Shown one piece after another: positions 59,607 to 64,000 of a stretch of DNA of 64,000 bases. The position numbers were made by a program, and so were the translations under genes. The notes beneath the pieces are model-generated. The model did no database searches. It saw nothing but the letters and a program-made list of their open reading frames with translations, and was not told where the DNA came from. Each line of letters begins with the position of its first letter. Position 1 is the stretch's first letter. Origin of the DNA: an uncultured Tissierellia bacterium (GTDB lineage: Bacteria; Bacillota; Clostridia; Tissierellales; Tissierellaceae); contig CAMIXG010000003.1 in the NCBI GenBank assembly GCA_946402705.1, positions 53,822 through 117,821 of the forward strand, written 5' to 3'.

Positions 59607-60342
59607 TAATTAATACTAGTATTAACAAAATTATACTTATGCTAGATTTTAATAAATCCATCAGTCCTATATCTCGTGGTCTGGACACTGGAATTTTATT
59701 ATCAAAACCTCTAAGTAGCATAGCATTATATACAGTATCTGATGTATCTATGGATTTTATAAGCATTCCACCTACTATTTGACCCATAACATTAAAAGTG
59801 GCCTTGCTAAATTTTAGCTTAAAACCTCTAGAATATAATCCTTTAAACATATCCCTAAGTCTATTTCCCAAAATAAAAACATATCTCCATGAAAGAAATA
59901 TTATACTCATAACTGAATTTGGTATTTTTAAAAAGGATAGGGCTCCTAAAAATTCCCACATTGGCTGGGTAAAGAACATTATAAACATTAAATATAAGCT
60001 AGATAAACTTTTAAAAGCCAATAAGATAACTATTTCTTTTCTCTCATTTGATATTGGAATACCTTGTCCAAATAGTATTGGAATTCCCATAAATATTAAA
60101 AATGGAAATAGCAAGGAAGTTCTTTTTATTAAATCCTTAAATTCCAAGCCCATAAATAAAACTATTCCAAGGAGAAATAGACAGATTAGTACTATATTTT
60201 TTGGATTTTTCACAGCTGAAATTAGAAAAACCAAACTTATACAGGTTACTATTTTAGTTCTAGGATCCCATCTTTGTATAAAGGTATCCTTATCAAGATA
60301 GGTTAAATTTCCATCTAATGATGGTATATATTCTTCTGGCAT
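59593..60342 (-). CDS. cbiQ: Cobalt/nickel ECF transporter T component
   Basis: DPRTKIVTCISLVFLISAV; AMLLRGFDNKIP. Confidence 0.93.
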   Translation of the reverse strand: MPEEYIPSLDGNLTYLDKDTFIQRWDPRTKIVTCISLVFLISAVKNPKNIVLICLFLLGIVLFMGLEFKDLIKRTSLLFPFLIFMGIPILFGQGIPISNERKEIVILLAFKSLSSLYLMFIMFFTQPMWEFLGALSFLKIPNSVMSIIFLSWRYVFILGNRLRDMFKGLYSRGFKLKFSKATFNVMGQIVGGMLIKSIDTSDTVYNAMLLRGFDNKIPVSRPRDIGLMDLLKSSISIILLILVLIIERW

Positions 60343-60351
60343 GAAAAACTC

Positions 60352-60957
60352 CTAATCTATTTTATATTGACTCAATATTTCTGGTCTTGTCTTCATTAAA
60401 AACTTCACTGCTCCAGCTGTTATAACACCTTCTGCTGCTGCAAGTGGTAAATGTCCCAGTGCCAATACTAAGCCCACTTCCTTAAACGTTGGACTAGTCA
60501 ATGATAATACTGTCAAAAGTATTACAACTGTTAGGCAAATCGAAATCACTGCTGCTACTCCTGCCACTGCTGTTATATTCATCTTCTTTTTCATAGCTCC
60601 CTTAAAAAATATATGGGCTATTATAGCTGGAACTGAAACCATAATTGTATTTATTCCTAGGGTTGTAAAACCACCATGTTGAAAAATTGCTGCCTGCAAG
60701 ACCAGACCTATACAAACTGCCAAAGGTGCCTGCCAGCCTAAAATTATCCCAATTAAGCCTCCTAAAAGTGGATGTACTGAACTAGGTCCAACTGGAAAAC
60801 TCATAAGTGCAAATACAAAAAATGTTGCTGTCATAAGACTCACCTTTGGAATATCTTCATTGTCTAGTGTTCTTACAGCATTAACTACTAGAGCACCTGC
60901 AGCCACACTGGTTGCAAGTACTGCTGGTGTGTTTAGAACTCCATCTGCTAAATGCAT
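60352..60957 (-). CDS. cbiM: Cobalt/nickel ECF transporter S component
   Basis: MHLADGVLNTPAVLATSVAAGALV; PVGPSSVHPLLGGLIGIILGWQAPLAVCIGLVLQAAIFQHGGFTTLGINTI. Confidence 0.96.
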   Translation of the reverse strand: MHLADGVLNTPAVLATSVAAGALVVNAVRTLDNEDIPKVSLMTATFFVFALMSFPVGPSSVHPLLGGLIGIILGWQAPLAVCIGLVLQAAIFQHGGFTTLGINTIMVSVPAIIAHIFFKGAMKKKMNITAVAGVAAVISICLTVVILLTVLSLTSPTFKEVGLVLALGHLPLAAAEGVITAGAVKFLMKTRPEILSQYKID

Positions 60958-61020
60958 AATTTCCTCCTTACTTATAGAAGTAGCTAGGCTACTTCTACTT
61001 GTCCCTTATCTTAAATTATT

Positions 61021-61551
61021 TTAAACTTCATCTCCGTCTTGGAAAGTTTGTATATCTTTTGCTTCTAACTTATTCCCATCTGGGTCAATTATTTCTAAAT
61101 CAAATTCTTCTGGTAAATGTTGAAAAAATACAAAGTATTCATTTGGAGCTATTTCAAGTTTTACCTCTCCTGTATTTCCATCCATTTCAATCTCATATGC
61201 ATACTCATGTTCAGCTTTTAATGTTTCTCCTAAATGTATATGATCTTTTTTAGACTCATGATCCATCATATGTGCACCACTGTGTTCAGGTTCATCAGTA
61301 TCAGCCTTTAAAAAACCTATGTTTGCTAGGGCTTCTCCTTCATTTTTATTTATTTTTATTGTATAAGTACCTTCTTTATCAAAATTCATTTTTGCCATCC
61401 ACTCAAATGGAACTGCATGTGTATGTGCTTCACCTGACTCCTCTACTACTGCTGGGTCTTTAGCTGGTGCTTTTTCTCCACAAGCCACCATAGTTACTCC
61501 CATAGATGCTACAACTCCCATTAATACTAACTTTTTTGTAAACTTATTCAT
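61021..61551 (-). CDS. His-rich metal-binding lipoprotein
   Basis: Lipobox VTMVACG; clusters HTHAVPFEW and HSGAHMMDHESKKDHIHLG; upstream of cbiM. Confidence 0.8.
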   Translation of the reverse strand: MNKFTKKLVLMGVVASMGVTMVACGEKAPAKDPAVVEESGEAHTHAVPFEWMAKMNFDKEGTYTIKINKNEGEALANIGFLKADTDEPEHSGAHMMDHESKKDHIHLGETLKAEHEYAYEIEMDGNTGEVKLEIAPNEYFVFFQHLPEEFDLEIIDPDGNKLEAKDIQTFQDGDEV

Positions 61552-61602
61552 AATAATATAATCCTCCCCATTGATAAATTTATATTTGAATATCTTTATA
61601 AA

Positions 61603-61634
61603 GTAAAAAAAAGTTTATACATTCGTATAAACTT
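61603..61634 (-). terminator. Intrinsic terminator between the B12 riboswitch and the lipoprotein gene
   Basis: AAGTTTATAC-GAAT-GTATAAACTTTTTTTT on the minus strand. Confidence 0.85.
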
Positions 61635-61714
61635 CTAATTGGCCACAATTTACCTAGGATTTGTGGGCATAAAAATAAAAACCATTCATTCACCGTGAAC
61701 AATTCAATTAAAAG

Positions 61715-61850
61715 TTATACGAGTATGTTTCCTGACTTAGCCTCAACAAAATCTAAACCTTCCCGATTTCTCAGTGGTATACTTAGATTTCTCCTCATTA
61801 CAGTGGCGGGACCGTGTTGGTTTTTCACCAAACTTCCATTTCTACATATA
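61715..61850 (-). ncRNA. Cobalamin riboswitch
   Basis: Minus strand: GGTGAAAAACCAACACGGTCCCGCCACTGTAATGAGGAG...CACTGAGAAATCGGGAAGG...GGCTAAGTCAGGAAACATAC, the conserved B12-box features. Confidence 0.92.
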
Positions 61851-61983
61851 ATAAAATATTCAATTGACACTATAATACCATTGAGTCAGTTTTTTTGCAA
61901 TCTTTACCATATTCTTTAAACTTTTCTCAATTACAAAAATTCTGTTTAATGGTATAATAACTCTATCAGAAAGGGGTTTTCAA

Positions 61984-63327
61984 ATGGAAATAAATTCTCA
62001 AGAAAATATAAATAAAAGATTTAAATGGAATATAATAATGTTTCTAATTGGTTATGTTTTGATAAATTTACTAAGAGGTATAGTTTTTGATTCATACATA
62101 AATTATCTACAACAAGTATCACCAGTTGTAGCTCGCTCTTTTTCAAGTTATCAGGGTATGGCCACTTTTTTATCAGCTCTTATGATTTTAATGGTAAATA
62201 AGGTGGGATATAAGAGAACCATATTGATGTGTCCCATATCTGCAGTTGTGGCGATATCATCCATACTACTAATTAATAATACTTATGTCTATCAACTTAT
62301 GACAGTTATACTATTAGTTAGTACACAACTTTTTATAGCTATTTTACCACCATTTTTAACAACTTATACAAGTCTTAAAAATAGGACAAAATGGTATTCA
62401 AAGGCATATTGGATAGGCTACTTTGGATGGGCATTAACTACCTATATTGGTGGTTTTGCTACAGTATATAGATTCTCAGTGAGAATAAACCAGCCCTTTG
62501 GTGCTGCAAAGGACCTAACTCGTCATTTGGAAAGTCTTAATCCTATGCTAGAAAGTGGCTATATTCAAGCAAACAAAGATATACTTCTAATGTCTGCTAT
62601 AATCGCAGCAATTGCCATCATACCTATTTTCTTAATAAAAGAAGAAAAAGATGATTACTTTGTTGAAAAAACAGATGTTAGTAAAAATATCTTTAAAAGA
62701 CTTAAAAATGCCAGTCTTGGACAGGATGCTTTTGTATTTTTAATCTACATTGCAATAGTTAATTTTTCCATGGGCTTATTTGCGCCATATTTTACAGTGT
62801 TTTTAAATAGGTCACTTCATATAGATAGGTCTACAGCTTCTTTGATGCTATCTATAACCTACATGGCTACTGTATTGTTTATAATGATTGGCCCAAGATT
62901 CATATATAGGTTTGGACATATAACAACCCTAGTATCTTCCGTACTTTTATCACTTCCTTTTATGCTTATAATAGCTAATGGTGATAAGTTTGGAAAATAT
63001 ACTATTCCAGTTGTTGGTATGGCTCTTTTCTTTAGAAGCGGTATAGCAAATATGTCAGAGCCTGTGGAAAGCGCTCTTCCTATGGAAACTGTGGCTAAAG
63101 AAAATCGTACATTGATGAGTTTTATGGTCAATACAGTCAATGGTATTATGAGTATAATCTCTGGTTACTTTACTGGTAACTTTTTATTCTTAACTAATGA
63201 TGGTTATAGATATGGCTACTATATAGCAGCCTGCCTATATATTGTTGCCATGGGTATAATGTTCTTCTACTTTAGAAGTAGATATGATGATATGTCAAAA
63301 GGACAAATGTCTCTAGATAAAGAATAA
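61984..63327 (+). CDS. MFS-type transporter
   Basis: 447 aa with about 12 hydrophobic segments; symmetrical halves. Confidence 0.85.
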   Translation: MEINSQENINKRFKWNIIMFLIGYVLINLLRGIVFDSYINYLQQVSPVVARSFSSYQGMATFLSALMILMVNKVGYKRTILMCPISAVVAISSILLINNTYVYQLMTVILLVSTQLFIAILPPFLTTYTSLKNRTKWYSKAYWIGYFGWALTTYIGGFATVYRFSVRINQPFGAAKDLTRHLESLNPMLESGYIQANKDILLMSAIIAAIAIIPIFLIKEEKDDYFVEKTDVSKNIFKRLKNASLGQDAFVFLIYIAIVNFSMGLFAPYFTVFLNRSLHIDRSTASLMLSITYMATVLFIMIGPRFIYRFGHITTLVSSVLLSLPFMLIIANGDKFGKYTIPVVGMALFFRSGIANMSEPVESALPMETVAKENRTLMSFMVNTVNGIMSIISGYFTGNFLFLTNDGYRYGYYIAACLYIVAMGIMFFYFRSRYDDMSKGQMSLDKE

Positions 63328-63361
63328 TTTGCATCTAAAAGATAAATAAGTTAAAATTGTT

Positions 63362-63452
63362 TGGTAAAGATAAAATCACAGTTCCGGTCGGTAGTCCGGA
63401 CGCAGTATATATACTGTAAGTATCCTGCCTCCTTGGTTGTCCCTTCTTTATA
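63362..63452 (+). ncRNA. Probable yjdF-motif RNA (riboswitch)
   Basis: Structured GC-richer leader TCACAGTTCCGGTCGGTAGTCCGGACGCAGTATATATACTGTAAGTATCCTGCCTCCTTGG immediately upstream of a yjdF homolog; CCTCCTT can pair with the RBS AAGGGGGG. Confidence 0.72.
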
Positions 63453-63474
63453 GTAATATTAAGGGGGGAAAATC

Positions 63475-63897
63475 ATGAGCGAAATATTTTGTAGATTAAC
63501 TGTTTTTTTTGATAATCCATTTTGGGTTGGTGTTTTTGAGAAAAAGTCAAAAAATAGGTATAAAATTTGTAAGGTCAATTTTGGTGGAAGTGAACCCAAA
63601 GATTATGATATTTATGATTTTATATTAAAAAACTACAGTAAATTAAAATTTACTTCTTCTCTTGAGGATTTTGATATTGAAAAAAAACGTATTAATCCTA
63701 AACGCATGCAAAGAGAGATTAATAAAGAATTACAAAGTAAAGGTATTGGTACTAAGGCACAGCAGGCCTTAAAATCAAAACAAGAAGAACAAAAACTTAA
63801 ACGTAAATCTCAATCTAAAAAAAGATGTGAAGAAGAAAAAATACGACAGTTTCAATTAAAACAAGATAAACGTAAAAGAAAACATAGGGGGCATTAA
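63475..63897 (+). CDS. yjdF: YjdF-family protein (DUF2992)
   Basis: LTVFFDNPFWVGVFEK...VNFGGSEPKDYDIYDFILKNY...RINPKRMQREINKELQSKGIGTKAQQALK...KRKHRGH typical. Confidence 0.93.
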   Translation: MSEIFCRLTVFFDNPFWVGVFEKKSKNRYKICKVNFGGSEPKDYDIYDFILKNYSKLKFTSSLEDFDIEKKRINPKRMQREINKELQSKGIGTKAQQALKSKQEEQKLKRKSQSKKRCEEEKIRQFQLKQDKRKRKHRGH

Positions 63898-63912
63898 ACC
63901 CTATGTTTTTTT
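63881..63912 (+). terminator. Terminator of yjdF
   Basis: AACATAGGG/CCCTATGTTTTTTT overlapping the stop codon. Confidence 0.8.
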
Positions 63913-64000
63913 CTATAGATTTGTATGATTCTTACCTTTCATCCTTAAAAAGAGCAAAAAAATAATCCTTTCTAAATTTGTTTTCAAACTTATAGGACTT

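Noticed and set aside
59798-60301. 167-aa plus-strand ORF opposite cbiQ
   Set aside because: Fully antisense to a clear CbiQ gene; low-complexity codon shadow of an AT-rich gene
63932-64000. Possible C-terminal end of a minus-strand gene (KSYKFENKFRKDYFFALFKDER-stop)
   Set aside because: Only 22 codons visible at the window edge; cannot be supported as a feature

Overview
The window comes from a low-GC, AT-rich genome that looks like an anaerobic Firmicute (inferred from gene content, not verified). Most of it is recognisable chromosomal content: ppdK plus a PPDK regulatory protein; a heterodimeric ABC exporter; an ABC-F ATPase; glpK/glpF; a WalRK-YycH-YycI-YycJ block; a Ca2+-type P-ATPase; HtrA; a second two-component system; a DEAD-box helicase; a TtcA-like protein; an AraC regulator; a sigma-54 activator next to an acyl-CoA catabolic operon (crotonase, GntP permease, CoA-transferase, two acyl-CoA dehydrogenases, EtfAB); a feoAB operon with a nicotianamine-synthase-like gene, a flippase-like gene and pssA; DUF3298/RsiV-like secreted proteins; a CbiMQO cobalt/nickel ECF transporter behind a cobalamin riboswitch; an MFS transporter; and a yjdF gene behind a probable yjdF-motif RNA. 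The least explained part is 26.1-31.9 kb. It holds a tandem array of four divergent paralogs of a ~350-aa protein family I do not recognise. One copy is split by a single-base shortfall in an A7 tract, and a fifth short ORF may be a truncated relative. Other noteworthy signals: a sigma-54 promoter embedded in a terminator, a 20-bp exact tandem repeat before the GntP gene, a perfect Fur box on the core promoter of the AraC gene, and a candidate antiterminator for the B12 riboswitch. I saw no tRNA, rRNA, CRISPR array or transposase. All calls come from reading the sequence and recalling protein families; no searches were run.
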